A DNA stretch of 64,000 nt. It comes from Tragulus kanchil. Its lineage: Eukaryota > Chordata > Mammalia > Artiodactyla > Tragulidae. Below, in pieces: positions 33,827-45,191 of the stretch. Below the pieces are notes generated by a model. That model saw only the letters and a list, made by a program, of their open reading frames with translations, did not search any database and was not told the origin of the DNA. Where the stretch lies: positions 252,771,330 to 252,835,329 of the forward strand of contig JAIOJX010000026.1 of the NCBI GenBank assembly GCA_022376925.1. Reading direction: 5' to 3'. The position numbers and the translations under genes are program-made. Each line of letters begins with the position of its first letter. Within the stretch, counting starts at the first letter, position 1.

Positions 33827-35599
33827 GTAATAATTAAATTGCTGCATGTGCTAGTCGGTGTATATGTATTTTGGAGAAAAGGCCTTTTCCCAAGCTGTAC
33901 TGTAGTAAGCAAGTAAAGTTACGTGTGAGATTGGGTCAGACATAGTGTGGAGTTTCCAAAATCTTACCTAAGGTTAGTGCTGGAACTGAAATTAAGTTTC
34001 CATCTTGGATTTTTTTCCTAAATTTGGTAAAAATGTCTTACATAAATGGGATATTAGCAGACTTTATTTAATTAGAATAGCTGATATGTATGATAACAGT
34101 GTGCTGATTATTATAGGAGATTTTAAATTGTTACTGGGAAAGCTAAATTTACTGATAATATGTTTAAAATGATTGTAAATAACAACCATTGTGCCGTATG
34201 ATACGTGTATTTTAAGAATGTAGAAATTCTTTAGTTTGAAAATAATGGTGTTCTACTGGGAGCTCCGTACAAGGAATTGGAAAGTTGTGATTCTGATCCT
34301 CTAAATGTGTGCCATTGGACAAGTCGGTTAACCACTCTGGTATGAAAGATTTAGGCATAAACTCCAGGCTTGTACTCATGGGCACACATTTGTTGCACAA
34401 ATTGAGAAGATATTTTGTTGAGAGGTACATCATCACTTATATGTCTTTTTGAATGAAGTGCTAGCCAATGCCTAAAGTAGTTTTAGAGTAAGATGAAATT
34501 TGTGGTGACACAGTTGGAGAATAAAATTCTTGAAATGCATATGTACTACTAAAAGTGTAAGCAATTCCTTTCTGTTTTGATAGGAAGAATCACAATGGGA
34601 AAGACACTGCCCATCTGAAAGATTTTAAGAGTAATGTGATGGGCAGGAGCAGACTGACCTTAACTTTGAAGACAGGTTACTGTTGTGTAGAGATAGTTTT
34701 GTTTTTTGCTCTGTGAAAGTGTAGCATTAACCCTGGGCCATTTCTCTTAATGAGGGGAATTTAAGGTGGTTAGGAGTAGGAGAGGAAGACCCAGAATCTC
34801 AAGATTAAACAGTAAGGGGTAAGTTTTGAGACTTAAATTTTTTAATTTCTTTTTAAATGAAATCATATCTAACAAAGTTTTAAATTGTACTTGTAGTGGT
34901 ATATTAATTCTTAGCATAAGAATGAACAAGGTATGGCGGCAGTAATAGTTCTGACAAAATAAAACCTGCAATACAACCTCTTTCACTTCAGGATAGCTTT
35001 GATTTTGGTTTTGGCTGTTCTCATCACTTTGGGCAACTTCTCATGAAATTCTGCTTCTTTGGCAAACTTTATATTTTTGTTCTGTAATCATTTTACATCA
35101 TGTTTATATTGTGTAGTCAGGTATTTTGGAGAGTGACTGAGACATTGGTATCCTAGATGGGGGTATGTTTTAGTATTAGAGAAGAACATGTTTGAGTAGG
35201 AGATAATTTTATAAGTGATTAGTTCATTAAGTGAGTATGTTTTGCTTGGTTTTGCTTTTGGTTGCAACTGTATAACTGGATTCCAATGTGTGCATGCGTG
35301 CGTAGTCACTTCAGTTGTGTTGTACTGTTTGCAACCCCATTCACTGTAGCCTGCCAGGCTCCTCTGTCCATGGGATTCTCCAGGCAAAAATACTGGAGTG
35401 GGTTGCCAAGCCCTTCTTTACAGGATCTTCCTGACCTAGGGATCAAACCTGCTTCTCTTAGGTCTCCTGTATTGGCAGGCAGGTTCTTTACCACTAGTGC
35501 CGCCAAAACTGTAACTATCTCTATGTAATATCAAAGGTTTGTTGTCATCAGAAACCTTGAAAGCTTTCTCTGAATTAAAACTTCTTCAATTATTTTAAG
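33827..35599 (+). other. MARCHF7: Intron 3 of MARCHF7
   Basis: This short intron holds the start of a duplicated block at 34848 and a Bov-tA SINE (35291-35506). Nothing recognisable lies in 33827-34847. Confidence 0.8.
35291..35506 (-). mobile_element. Bov-tA/Bov-A2 SINE
   Basis: Left end TGCGTAGTCACTTCAGTTGT and right end CAGGTTCTTTACCACTAGTG. It lies about 90 bp upstream of the exon 4 acceptor. Confidence 0.92.
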
Positions 35600-35752
35600 A
35601 TTCTACTTGGAGGCATAGTCAAGTTCCCAGATCTTCATCAGTGGTACTTGGATCATTTGAAACTGACTTAATGAGAGAGAGGAGAACAGATTCCTCCATT
35701 AGTAATTTTATGGATTATAGTCACCGAAGTGGTGATTTCACAACTTCATCAT
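35600..35752 (+). CDS. MARCHF7: MARCHF7 coding exon 4, copy 1
   Basis: The acceptor TTTTAAG precedes 35600 and the donor T|GTATGT follows 35752. The exon is 153 nt, phase 1 to phase 1. It encodes the segment around [19 protein letters not shown] through [14 protein letters not shown], a conserved axotrophin region with many Ser residues. Compared with the human protein as I remember it, about four residues are missing in the MRERR...RTDSS stretch, which may be a lineage deletion. Because the exon is symmetrical, the duplicated copy at 36687 could be spliced in without breaking the frame. Confidence 0.92.
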
Positions 35753-36377
35753 GTATGTATAAGCTATATGTTACGCATAATTTATCTAGTAATGTTATAT
35801 TTTCCTGTTCACGTATATCATTAAAATCACAGTACAGAGGAGTAAATGAAATGAACACTATGAGGATTTTTAGAATATAGGGTAGCTTGCGTATTTTAGG
35901 AGTTTGTTGTTTTATTGTAAAAATTGTAACCAATTTCTTTTAAATGAAATCATATCTAACAAAGTTTTAAATTGTACTTGTAGTGGTATATTAATTCTTA
36001 GCATAAGAATGAACAAGGTATGGCGGCAGTAATAGTTCTGACAAAATAAAACCTGCAATACAACCTCTTTCACTTCAGGATAGCTTTGATTTTGGTTTTG
36101 GCTGTTCTCATCACTTTGGGCAACTTCTCATGAAATTCTGCTTCTTTGGCAAACTTTATATTTTTGTTCTGTAATCATTTTACATCATGTTTATATTGTG
36201 TAGTCAGGTATTTTGGAGAGTGACTGAGACATTGGTATCCTAGATGGGGGTATGTTTTAGTATTAGAGAAGAACATGTTTGAGTAGGAGATAATTTTATA
36301 AGTGATTAGTTCATTAAGTGAGTATGTTTTGCTTGGTTTTGCTTTTGGTTGCAACTGTATAACTGGATTCCAATGTG

Positions 36378-36593
36378 TGCATGCGTGCGTAGTCACTTCA
36401 GTTGTGTTGTACTGTTTGCAACCCCATTCACTGTAGCCTGCCAGGCTCCTCTGTCCATGGGATTCTCCAGGCAAAAATACTGGAGTGGGTTGCCAAGCCC
36501 TTCTTTACAGGATCTTCCTGACCTAGGGATCAAACCTGCTTCTCTTAGGTCTCCTGTATTGGCAGGCAGGTTCTTTACCACTAGTGCCGCCAA
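36378..36593 (-). mobile_element. Bov-tA/Bov-A2 SINE (duplicate of 35291-35506)
   Basis: Copy within local duplication 11. Confidence 0.92.
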
Positions 36594-36686
36594 AACTGTA
36601 ACTATCTCTATGTAATATCAAAGGTTTGTTGTCATCAGAAACCTTGAAAGCTTTCTCTGAATTAAAACTTCTTCAATTATTTTAAG

Positions 36687-36839
36687 ATTCTACTTGGAGG
36701 CATAGTCAAGTTCCCAGATCTTCATCAGTGGTACTTGGATCATTTGAAACTGACTTAATGAGAGAGAGGAGAACAGATTCCTCCATTAGTAATTTTATGG
36801 ATTATAGTCACCGAAGTGGTGATTTCACAACTTCATCAT
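36687..36839 (+). CDS. MARCHF7: MARCHF7 coding exon 4, duplicate copy
   Basis: This is a copy of exon 4 offset by 1087 bp, with the same splice sites. It lies in a duplicated block that also carries the Bov-tA SINE upstream. It would add 51 residues if real. No known MARCHF7 form contains this repeat, so it is probably an assembly duplicate. Confidence 0.6.
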
Positions 36840-38400
36840 GTATGTATAAGCTATATGTTACGCATAATTTATCTAGTAATGTTATATTTTCCTGTTCACG
36901 TATATCATTAAAATCACAGTACAGAGGAGTAAATGAAATGAACACTATGAGGATTTTTAGAATATAGGGTAGCTTGGTACGTATTTTAGGAGTTTGTTGT
37001 TTTATTGTAAAAAATTGTAACCAATTTAAAATATGTAGATATACAAGTATCCAGATTATGTTTGCTTATAATTTTTCCACCCTTCTGAATATATATGTTT
37101 TATATATAGTTGATAGTTCTTGTGTGCCACAATGTAATTTGCCTTATGAATTAACTTGAAAAACTTGAAATCATAGCTTTAAGACATAGTTTAGAATTCC
37201 TTTAGTTTACCATGAATTTGTCTTAAAGACCCACACTGTTCTATCAGTGTATGTAAGCTGAACATTTTATCAAGTAGAAGTCCAATTGTGCAATAAATTC
37301 ACTTGGAAAAAAATAAATGCCATAAAACAATAATACTAAATAACTATAAAGAGATGTCAGTTGACATTGACAAGCGTAGCAGACAGAAGTGAAATTTGAT
37401 TTACAAAGAACAATATTCATTTCTATTTAAAAGTGTAACTAGATTTTTTAAATGATTTTATTGGGGCAAGCTGTTGCTTTATTTAAGACAAAGCATCTTT
37501 TCATTTGCTTGACTTTAATGGAGGAGATTTGTAGACAGTATAATAGGTTTGGGGAGTGTAAATGTACAAAATAGATTAGTCCCTAACAGTTTATCCTTCC
37601 AGGAGGCACCATGTGTTAGCACAGTAACCATCTAGGTCTTAAACTAGATATATGGGTGAATATTCTTTATGAAGGAATATTGTGGTATTTCTCATTCTGT
37701 TTGAACATTATTGTTAACAACAGTGTACTGCTGAAGTTGCAGATGCCAGAACTCTGTTCTGACTCCCGAGTCCCCAGCCAGCATTTTTTTTTAAGCATAT
37801 CTAATGAATAACTAGGGGTTAGAATCACTGCTTTTAAGGTGAAAGAAGAGGCAAAAAAAAGATTGAAGAAAGTTTGAACTGTTAGCCTTGTTTGCCATAA
37901 AATTACAGGGGTAGTAATAGTGACATGAAATAATTTTTGTACTTACTGCAGTGTAAGACAAATCTCCAAAACACCATCTCCCTGTGGTAATTTTGCTTTT
38001 GCTTGTTATGAGTCATTTATATTGACTATTTGACCCATTTAAAATTCCTCACCCATTTAGATGTTAGGTATTCTCCCATATCAATTTTTGATCAGTAAAT
38101 TCAGCTGTTTTACTTTCATCAGGTTGGTAGACTGATATATTCCTTTCATAACCTATAATACCTTTTGTTTTTAAAAATTTGCAATGATGACTTTATACAG
38201 CAGCAGTGGATTTTACCATAGAAAGATAGTTAAATATGTTTGGATTTTTTTCTGTAATAATAGTTAAGCTTTGTAGTTATGCCAGTATTCAGTTTGAATC
38301 TAGTGGTTAATTTTGGCGTTAATTAGTGGTTAATAGACACAAATATAATAATGTACAGATACTCATGTAACTGGTTATCTTTCTTTTTTTTTAAACATAG

Positions 38401-39505
38401 ATGTTCAAGATAGAGTTCCTTCTTCATATTCACAAGGAGCAAGACCAAAAGAGAACTCACTGAGCACTTTACAATTAAGTACATCATCTACAAGCCACCA
38501 AATGCCTTCTGAACATCAGACCATACCATGTTCTAGGGACTCTGCTAGACATTCTATAAGATCAAATTTTTCTCCCAGAGAATCAGAATCTCCCTCAAAC
38601 CGTACACAGCCTGGATTTTCGTTTATTTCACGTAGAGGTGAAACCTCAACTGTAGGCAGTTCAGATAGGGTTGGGTCATCTCAAAGATCTTTTCAGGAAT
38701 CTTCTGACAATGAAGGTAGACGTACAACAAGGAGATTGTTGTCACGCTTAGCTTCTAGTATGTCATCTACCTTTTTTTCACGAAGGTCTAATCAAGATTC
38801 ATTGAATACAAGGTCATTGAGTTCTGAAAATTCTTACATTTCTCCAAGAATCTTGACAGGTTCTCATTCTCGTCGTAATGCAGCCTCAGTTTCTGATATT
38901 CCTGATAGTAGAGCATCTGAAGCTTCTCAGGGATTTCGATTTCTTCGGCGAAGATGGGGTTTGTCATCTCCTAGCCAAAATCAGAGCTCTGAACCAGATT
39001 CCCAAAATTTTAACCGAGAATCTGAAGGTAGAAATACAGGACTATGGTTGTCTTCCTCACTTAGGAATAGATGCACACCTTTGTTCTCTAGAAGGAGGAG
39101 AGAGGGACGAGATGAATCTTCAAGGATATCTACCTCTGATATGCCATCTAGATCTCATCATATTTTTAGAAGAGAATCCGATGAAGTGGTTCTTGAAGCT
39201 CAGAGTGATCCCCTTGGGGCTAGTGCCAGCAGGCCACAAGCATCTGCAGCGCCGAGCAGTGCTGCTACAGGTGACTCCCCGTCAGATTCGGCTCGTAGTG
39301 GACGAAGTACGAGAATAACAGGGATCCTTCCTGGTTCCTTATTCCGATTTCCAGTGCCCCCAGCATTTGGGAATAATTTGACTGACAATGTTATGATCAC
39401 TGTAGATATTATTCCTTCAGGTTGGAATTCATCTGATGGAAAGAATGATAAAACTAAAAGTGTACCTTCAAGAGACCCGGAAAGATTGCAGAAAATAAAA
39501 GAGAG
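38401..39505 (+). CDS. MARCHF7: MARCHF7 coding exon 5 (large Ser/Arg-rich exon)
   Basis: The acceptor AAACATAG precedes 38401 and the donor GAGAG|GTAAGT follows 39505. The exon is 1105 nt, entered in phase 1 and left in phase 2, and open throughout. It encodes about 368 residues starting [19 protein letters not shown] and ending [10 protein letters not shown]. The composition is very rich in Ser, Arg, Asn and Gln with clusters such as [18 protein letters not shown] and [14 protein letters not shown], suggesting a disordered, heavily phosphorylated scaffold (inference). The last part, [19 protein letters not shown], is the most hydrophobic and a conserved feature of the family. Opposite-strand open frames here are shadows. 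A damaged second copy of the 3' two thirds follows at 39910. Confidence 0.95.
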
Positions 39506-41008
39506 GTAAGTTTGAATACATGTCATAAGCCTGTGAAGCAGGAACAGATGAGAGAAAGAACTGTCAGTTTCTAAAATGGTTTCTCATAAGAGTGATGTCT
39601 GAAATTTTATTTCCTTAAAATTTACATCCAGTAAGATGTTAACGTCTTGCTCAGAGGTAAAATAGGTGAGAATTAATACTGGAAGTAAGTGCTGGGGATG
39701 CATTGAGAAATAATCCAAAGTCCATTTTTCACAAGCTTTAGATACAGATATGTACAGAGACAAAAAATCTTTTGCCCTGTTTCTTGGTAGACTGGTGTTA
39801 CGTGGAACTGTAAGGCGCCCAAATGGTCATGTGTATCAAGACAGTGTTTCAGCTTTTAATAAGATCATTTATTTGTATTTCTTATTTCAAATCTTTGGGG
39901 ATAAGAAAATTCATTGAATACAAGCAAGTTCTGAAAATTCTTAATTTCTCCAAGAATCTTGACAGGTTCTCATTCTCGTAATGCAGCCTCAGTTTCTGAT
40001 ATTCCTGATAGTAGAGCATCTGAAGCTTCTCAGGATTTCGATTTCTTCGGCGAAGATGGGGTTTGTCATCTCCTAGCCAAAATCAGAGCTCTGAACCAGA
40101 TTCCCAAAATTTTAACCGAGAATCTGAAGGTAGAAATACAGGACTATGGTTGTCTTCCTCACTTAGGAATAGATGCACACCTTTGTTCTCTAGAAGGAGG
40201 AGAGAGGGACGAGATGAATCTTCAAGGATATCTACCTCTGATATGCCATCTAGATCTCATCATATTTTTAGAAGAGAATCCGATGAAGTGGTTCTTGAAG
40301 CTCAGAGTGATCCCCTTGGGGCTAGTGCCAGCAGGCCACAAGCATCTGCAGCGCCGAGCAGTGCTGCTACAGGTGACTCCCCGTCAGATTCGGCTCGTAG
40401 TGGACGAAGTACGAGAATAACAGGGATCCTTCCTGGTTCCTTATTCCGATTTCCAGTGCCCCCAGCATTTGGGAATAATTTGACTGACAATGTTATGATC
40501 ACTGTAGATATTATTCCTTCAGGTTGGAATTCATCTGATGGAAAGAATGATAAAACTAAAAGTGTACCTTCAAGAGACCCGGAAAGATTGCAGAAAATAA
40601 AAGAGAGGTAAGTTTGAATACATGTCATAAGCCTGTGAAGCAGGAACAGATGAGAGAAAGAACTGTCAGTTTCTAAAATGGTTTCTCATAAGAGTGATGT
40701 CTGAAATTTTATTTCCTTAAAATTTACATCCAGTAAGATGTTAACGTCTTGCTCAGAGGTAAAATAGGTGAGAATTAATACTGGAAGTAAGTGCTGGGGA
40801 TGCATTGAGAAATAATCCAAAGTCCATTTTTCACAAGCTTTAGATACAGATATGTACAGAGACAAAAAATCTTTTGCCCTGTTTCTTGGTAGACTGGTGT
40901 TACGTGGAACTGTAAGGCGGCCCAAATGGTCATGTGTATCAAGACAGTGTTTCAGCTTTTAATAAGATCATTTATTTGTATTTCTTATTTCAAATCTTTG
41001 GGGATAAG
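38798..41008 (+). repeat. Local tandem duplication 12 (part of exon 5)
   Basis: Copy 1 is 38798-39906 and copy 2 is 39910-41008. The offset falls from 1112 to 1102 bp over the first 140 bases of copy 2, showing about ten lost bases next to the joint. The remainder is nearly perfect. Confidence 0.96.
39910..40607 (+). pseudogene. Partial duplicate of MARCHF7 exon 5 with junction indels
   Basis: This repeats exon 5 from the equivalent of 38798 to its donor (GAGAG|GTAAG, 40607). It has no acceptor of its own at the front. Within its first 140 bases it has lost about ten bases at several places relative to copy 1; for example, TCTCGTCGTAATG became TCTCGTAATG and CTCAGGGATTT became CTCAGGATTT. 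These break the frame. The rest matches copy 1 with no difference that I noticed. Errors concentrated at the joint, in a highly conserved coding region, point to uncorrected long-read or gap-fill sequence, not an evolved pseudo-exon. Confidence 0.8.
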
Positions 41009-41831
41009 GTAAAATCACTTATATAAATTTTTGAATTTTGTTTTTGAAGTCCAAAAGTGTACTGAATATTCTTGTACTGTGCCTGTTTGGCAGAAATAAT
41101 CAGTTTAAATTCAGGACTTAGAACCTTTTTATTGGTGTGAAATCTATTACAGAGTTTAGATTGCTTAAAAATCCCCAGGAAAAGAAAGATCAGATATTTT
41201 TAGTCCAATTTAATTATTTTGTCATGTTCATGTTGTTACTTATTTTTTCTATTAAAATTACTTTTATGATAAAATGGGATATGACAGTACATGTAAAATG
41301 TAAGAAGAAAAGACTTCTGTAATGCTAAGGTTGTTGGTTGTTTTTGATGGTTTTTTTTTCTTGTTCATAAAGGCCCCATGTAATAGAATTGCTGAGGAGC
41401 ATAGTTGTTGACTATCATTTTAGATTTTTTTGGTATTTAGAAAGAAATGCATTCAAATATTCTGGCTAGTAAAGGGAACGTCATATGCTTTCTAAGATAC
41501 TGAACATTGACTAGTATGTTTCCACTTTTCCTTACAAAAGACAGATTGTACCAAGTGATTTAGTCCCTTAAAATTGGCTGTTTCTCTTTTTTTTGGAGGA
41601 AGAGTTACTCGGTTGTAGTAGTGTCGGCTTTAATGTCGTGGAGGCTGCCTCCTTTTGCAGACTGTCTACTATTGTAATAACTATTGTATTTCTTGTGCTC
41701 AAAGTGAGATTAATTTGAGTGCAGTAATGTAAATAAGGCAGAGCATTAATTTACTGACTTTTCTAAATTTTGGCCTCTTTTTTTATTGATTGTATTTTAT
41801 TCTCTTAACAATTATTGCTTTATTTATCTTA

Positions 41832-41952
41832 ATTTGGCTGCACTGGGTCTTAGTTGTGGCATATGGGATCTAGTTCCCTGACCTGGGATCAAGCCTGGGA
41901 CTCCTGCATTAGAAGTACAGAGTCTTAACCACTGGACCACCAGGGAAGTCCC
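41832..41952 (-). mobile_element. Short CHR SINE
   Basis: GGCTGCACTGGGTCTTAGTT to GGACCACCAGGGAAGTCCC. Confidence 0.9.
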
Positions 41953-41955
41953 TGA

Positions 41956-42208
41956 TTTTTTTTTTTTTTAATCTGTTTATTTTTCATCCGTCTTTATTCT
42001 TTGGCCCGTGTGAGCATCCCATTGCCATAACCTCTCTCTCTGCAGAGCACCAGCTCTGGGTGCATGTGCTCTAGAGCACTGGCTCATAATTGGACACACC
42101 GGTCCAGTCTCTCCATGGCACGTGGGATCTTCCAGGGTCAGGGATTGAATTGATACCCCGTTGCACTGCAAGGTGGCCTCTTTGCCTACTGGACCACCAG
42201 GGAAGCTC
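41956..42208 (-). mobile_element. CHR-type tRNA SINE
   Basis: Directly follows the short CHR element. Ends GGACCACCAGGGAAGCTC. Confidence 0.9.
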
Positions 42209-42897
42209 AATTTATTTCAAGAGTAACCAGTTAAGCCAGCACTACCTTGTCTGGTTAGATAGTTTGAAAACAGCATTTGTTCATCATTTTGACATAAGTT
42301 TATATATGCTTTTTGTTTATAGATGAGGATTATAAAATACTTTACAATTAAATGAATTAAAGTATAAAAAAAATTGAATCTCCCAAAGTGAAAAACTCTC
42401 AACCAGAGAAAGTCACATGTAAAGGTAAAACATAAATCAACATCAGCCAGCCATAGGTGCATGTATGTCTTCATACTGATATACAACAGAAAACTAAATT
42501 TTGTAAGCAGTTATCCTTCAGTTAAAAAACAAAAGATAAAACAAAGATTAATGCTTTCTAAGATACTGAACATTGACTAGTATGTTTCCACTTTTCCTTA
42601 CAAAAGACAGATTGTACCAAGTGATTTAGTCCCTTAAAATTGGCTGTTTCTCTTTTTTTTGGAGGAAGAGTTACTCGGTTGTAGTAGTGTCGGCTTTAAT
42701 GTCGTGGAGGCTGCCTCCTTTTGCAGACTGTCTACTATTGTAATAACTATTGTATTTCTTGTGCTCAAAGTGAGATTAATTTGAGTGCAGTAATGTAAAT
42801 AAGGCAGAGCATTAATTTACTGACTTTTCTAAATTTTGGCCTCTTTTTTTATTGATTGTATTTTATTCTCTTAACAATTATTGCTTTATTTATCTTA

Positions 42898-43018
42898 ATT
42901 TGGCTGCACTGGGTCTTAGTTGTGGCATATGGGATCTAGTTCCCTGACCTGGGATCAAGCCTGGGACTCCTGCATTAGAAGTACAGAGTCTTAACCACTG
43001 GACCACCAGGGAAGTCCC
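42898..43018 (-). mobile_element. Short CHR SINE (duplicate of 41832-41952)
   Basis: Copy within local duplication 13. Confidence 0.9.
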
Positions 43019-43021
43019 TGA

Positions 43022-43274
43022 TTTTTTTTTTTTTTAATCTGTTTATTTTTCATCCGTCTTTATTCTTTGGCCCGTGTGAGCATCCCATTGCCATAACCTC
43101 TCTCTCTGCAGAGCACCAGCTCTGGGTGCATGTGCTCTAGAGCACTGGCTCATAATTGGACACACCGGTCCAGTCTCTCCATGGCACGTGGGATCTTCCA
43201 GGGTCAGGGATTGAATTGATACCCCGTTGCACTGCAAGGTGGCCTCTTTGCCTACTGGACCACCAGGGAAGCTC
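43022..43274 (-). mobile_element. CHR-type SINE (duplicate of 41956-42208)
   Basis: Copy within local duplication 13. Confidence 0.9.
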
Positions 43275-43625
43275 AATTTATTTCAAGAGTAACCAGTTAA
43301 GCCAGCACTACCTTGTCTGGTTAGATAGTTTGAAAACAGCATTTGTTCATCATTTTGACATAAGTTTATATATGCTTTTTGTTTATAGATGAGGATTATA
43401 AAATACTTTACAATTAAATGAATTAAAGTATAAAAAAAATTGAATCTCCCAAAGTGAAAAACTCTCAACCAGAGAAAGTCACATGTAAAGGTAAAACATA
43501 AATCAACATCAGCCAGCCATAGGTGCATGTATGTCTTCATACTGATATACAACAGAAAACTAAATTTTGTAAGCAGTTATCCTTCAGTTAAAAAACAAAA
43601 GATAAAACAAAGATTAATGCTTGAG

Positions 43626-43916
43626 CAGCTTCCCTGGTGGCTCAGTAGTAAAGAATCTGCCTGCCAGTGCAGGAGACACAGGTTGGATCCCTGCTCCAGG
43701 AAGGTCTCACATGCCGCAGAGCAGCTAGGCCCGTGTGCCACAGCTACTGAACCTGTCCTGCAACTGTTGAAGCCTGCACGCCCAGACGCTATGCTCTGCA
43801 ATAAGAGAAGTCTGTGTACCACAGCTTGAGAGTAGCCCCAGGCAACTCAAGAAAAACCCACACACCAACAGAGACTCAGCTGAAAATAGATCAGTAATAA
43901 CTTTTTTTTAAAAAAG
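43626..43916 (+). mobile_element. CHR SINE of a different subfamily
   Basis: Head CTTCCCTGGTGGCTCAGTAG and body CACATGCCGCAGAGCAGCTA, closer to the classical CHR pattern than the dominant type here. Target-site duplication TTAATGCTTGAG lies at 43614-43625 and 43917-43928. Confidence 0.92.
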
Positions 43917-44782
43917 TTAATGCTTGAGGTTGTATCTCTGGTTAAACCTAAGCATGAGTCACCTCAAAGTACATCTGTTTCTCTTTCCACAAATCTTTTG
44001 CTAAACTGATTTAGAAACCATATGATTCAGGATGTACTTCAGTAACAGTTTAACATTCTGTATTATCAGTTTTCAGATTACCTTTTTCATATCAGCAGTG
44101 GACTAAGGCAAGAGATATTTTAACCAAAAACATTTACTTTTTTTATAGTGATCTTTCTGCATTTAAATTACGCAGTACATGTTGGCCTCTGAAATAGAGG
44201 ATGTGGGTTAATAGAAACTGCTCCACACTTTAGTAGAAATCAGAATGATTTACTAACGTTACTGGGGGTGGGGAAAATGAAGAATTAAAAAATCTATTCT
44301 TTTGATTTTATTATGATTTAATACAAAAGTTAACCAGTTTAAATTTGGTTCTGCTAACATGTAAATTGAAAAATCACAAATCAACATTTAATTCATCAAA
44401 ATTTTCTTAAAAGTTTTGGGGGGATGAAAGAAATGGGTATATAAGTACATTTTACTCCTGGAATTGCAGTGGTCTGTGATATTGCAGAAATTAAAATCTT
44501 TGTGAAACTTGTAAATTGTGAAAAATATGGAACTTAAGCTGTACCAGTGACAGAATAGCTTGAATTGTTTGAAGATAAGTAATAGGATAGCCTACTTCAT
44601 TTACCTTTAAAATATTATAATTTTCATTATTGAAATTACTTTTCGTGATAGTTATTATTGTTATCGTTTCCTTTTTTCTGCCCAGAGAGATCATAGTATA
44701 TATGGGGATTGTATACGACTAGAAATGCCCAACCAGGATGAGTTTTGATAACTCTGTTTAGGAAACATGCTTTCTTTTCCAG

Positions 44783-44952
44783 CCTTCTTTTAGAGGACTC
44801 TGAAGAAGAAGAAGGTGATTTGTGTAGAATTTGTCAGATGGCAGCTGCATCATCCTCTAACTTGCTGATAGAGCCATGCAAGTGCACAGGAAGTTTACAG
44901 TATGTCCACCAAGAGTGTATGAAAAAATGGTTACAGGCCAAAATTAACTCTG
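44783..44952 (+). CDS. MARCHF7: MARCHF7 coding exon 6: acidic patch and first half of RING-CH
   Basis: The acceptor TTTTCCAG precedes 44783 and the donor TG|GTAAGA follows 44952. The exon is 170 nt, phase 2 to phase 1. It starts with [18 protein letters not shown]. It carries the first six zinc ligands of the RING-CH (C4HC3) finger: CRIC, then CKC, seven residues, then the His and Cys of YVHQEC. This finger binds two zinc ions and recruits the E2 enzyme. The following [12 protein letters not shown] is the usual tryptophan-containing link. The exon is in single copy, so the catalytic core is not itself duplicated. The phase-1 exit joins exactly to GTTCTTCC of exon 7. Confidence 0.96.
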
Positions 44953-45191
44953 GTAAGATTTACCCTTTTGCGTATTTTGTTTTCACAGTTTTTTTCCAAG
45001 AGATGCACGTATGTATGCATTTTTGTTAACAACTCTGATTATAATTTATTGTCAAATTTATGCTCTTATCAAAAGTACCATTCTTTGAAGCAAAGGCATT
45101 ATAAAGAGTATTTATTTGGATTCGTAAATTTCATACCATGTTTCTTATATTTCATTTACTGAACAATCTGTTTACTTCCATATGTGTATAG

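Larger units (their letters stand above)
34848..37021 (+). repeat. Local tandem duplication 11 (exon 4)
   Basis: Copy 1 is 34848-35934 and copy 2 is about 35935-37021, offset 1087 bp. It duplicates exon 4 and a Bov-tA SINE. Copy 1 ends with small losses (AGCTTGCGTATTT against AGCTTGGTACGTATTT). Confidence 0.96.
35753..38400 (+). other. MARCHF7: Intron 4 of MARCHF7
   Basis: This intron includes the second copy of exon 4 and its flanks up to about 37021. The stretch 37022-38400 is AT-rich with no gene or mobile element that I recognise. It ends in a polypyrimidine tract and ACATAG acceptor. Confidence 0.8.
41485..43616 (+). repeat. Local tandem duplication 13
   Basis: Copy 1 is 41485-42550 and copy 2 is 42551-43616, offset exactly 1066 bp. 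It contains two adjacent CHR-type SINEs. Confidence 0.96.
39506..44782 (+). other. MARCHF7: Intron 5 of MARCHF7
   Basis: This intron contains the broken exon-5 copy, a 1066 bp duplication carrying two CHR-type SINEs, and one further complete SINE at 43626-43916. Nothing recognisable lies in 41009-41484 or 43929-44782. It ends in the acceptor TTCTTTTCCAG. Confidence 0.8.

Noticed and set aside
38878..39526. Alternative frames of 146 and 108 residues inside exon 5
   Set aside because: They are shadows of the MARCHF7 frame, which has clear homology and matching splice phases.
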